A stretch of 42,699 nt of DNA from Chara braunii. Taxonomy: Eukaryota; Streptophyta; Charophyceae; Charales; Characeae. Numbering within the stretch: position 1 is the first letter of the stretch; every line of letters begins with the position of its first letter. Below, piece after piece: positions 42,661 to 42,699 of this stretch. The stretch covers positions 373,741 to 416,439 of the forward strand of contig BFEA01000126.1 in assembly GCA_003427395.1 (NCBI GenBank), given 5' to 3'. Below the pieces are notes generated by a model that had not been told where the DNA came from, ran no database searches, and was given only the letters and a program-made list of their open reading frames with translations. Made by a program: the position numbers and the translations under genes.

Positions 42661-42699
42661 AGCCTCTTCCTGCTTTATTTTGAGGAAATGAACTTGACA

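Noticed and set aside
1-42699. tRNA, rRNA or organellar genes
   Set aside because: I looked for T-arm-like GGTTCGAATCC boxes with matching acceptor stems and for rRNA-like sequence, and found none I could support.

Overview
This is a repeat-rich nuclear window from a eukaryote, most likely a streptophyte green alga of the Chara type. The evidence is long microsatellites, dispersed satellites, GT-AG introns, decayed Ty3-type retrotransposon pol pieces whose acidic tail (EEEE..., then KRQL...DPEPPKPE) I associate with Chara repeats, and no bacterial-style operons. The species call rests on memory of repeat families, not on a search. Nearly every recognisable gene here belongs to a mobile element or its remains; I see no obvious housekeeping gene.

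The core of the window is a three-gene module present twice in opposite orientation. The right-hand copy (+ strand, 25.8-35.3 kb) has an orphan gene A (25797-26600), a 1568-codon open frame (27915-32621) with a ParB-like region followed by a degenerate DNA-methyltransferase-like region, and a split gene for a C48 (Ulp1-type) cysteine protease (33867-35260). The left-hand copy (- strand, 12.3-2.4 kb) has the same order: gene A (12301-11390), the methyltransferase-like half of the large protein (5941-3867) and the C48 protease (3197-2448). It is broken by in-frame stops and a frameshift, and the ParB half is absent. From gene A to the protease both copies span about 9.5-9.9 kb. Next to the left copy, on the same strand, is a stop-ridden DUF7869/DDE-like transposase-type gene (15634-12638).

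Between and inside these modules lies a family of 22-nt near-palindromes (arms AAGTTCG and CGAACTT around CCGGGATC). About 35 copies occur between 15.7 and 34.0 kb. They are organised as three ~1-kb tandem units (15.8-18.5 kb), a ~172-bp satellite with two alternating sites per monomer (23.9-24.4 kb), and a run of sites between gene A and the ParB-like gene (26.8-27.8 kb). Diverged 22-nt versions fill the matching gap in the left copy (10.45-11.17 kb) and a short array after the protease (35.85-36.08 kb). A ParB-like protein beside dispersed palindromes suggests a parS-like protein/site system inside a eukaryotic mobile element. That is an inference, but it can be tested.

Layout: 0-0.6 kb microsatellites; 0.6-2.1 kb nothing recognised; 2.17-2.32 kb heptamer array; 2.4-5.9 kb left module; 6-9.6 kb decayed repeats; 9.7-10.3 kb Ty3 pol tail; 10.45-11.2 kb diverged palindromes; 11.4-15.6 kb gene A and DUF7869 pseudogenes; 15.7-19.5 kb ~1-kb tandem repeats; 20.3-21.05 kb GAT microsatellite between direct repeats; 22.3-22.75 kb TG-rich DNA; 22.9-23.3 kb short duplications; 23.9-25.4 kb palindrome satellite; 25.8-35.3 kb right module; 36.2-38.2 kb Ty3 pol remains; 38.2-42.7 kb noncoding repeat DNA ending in a series of small hairpins.
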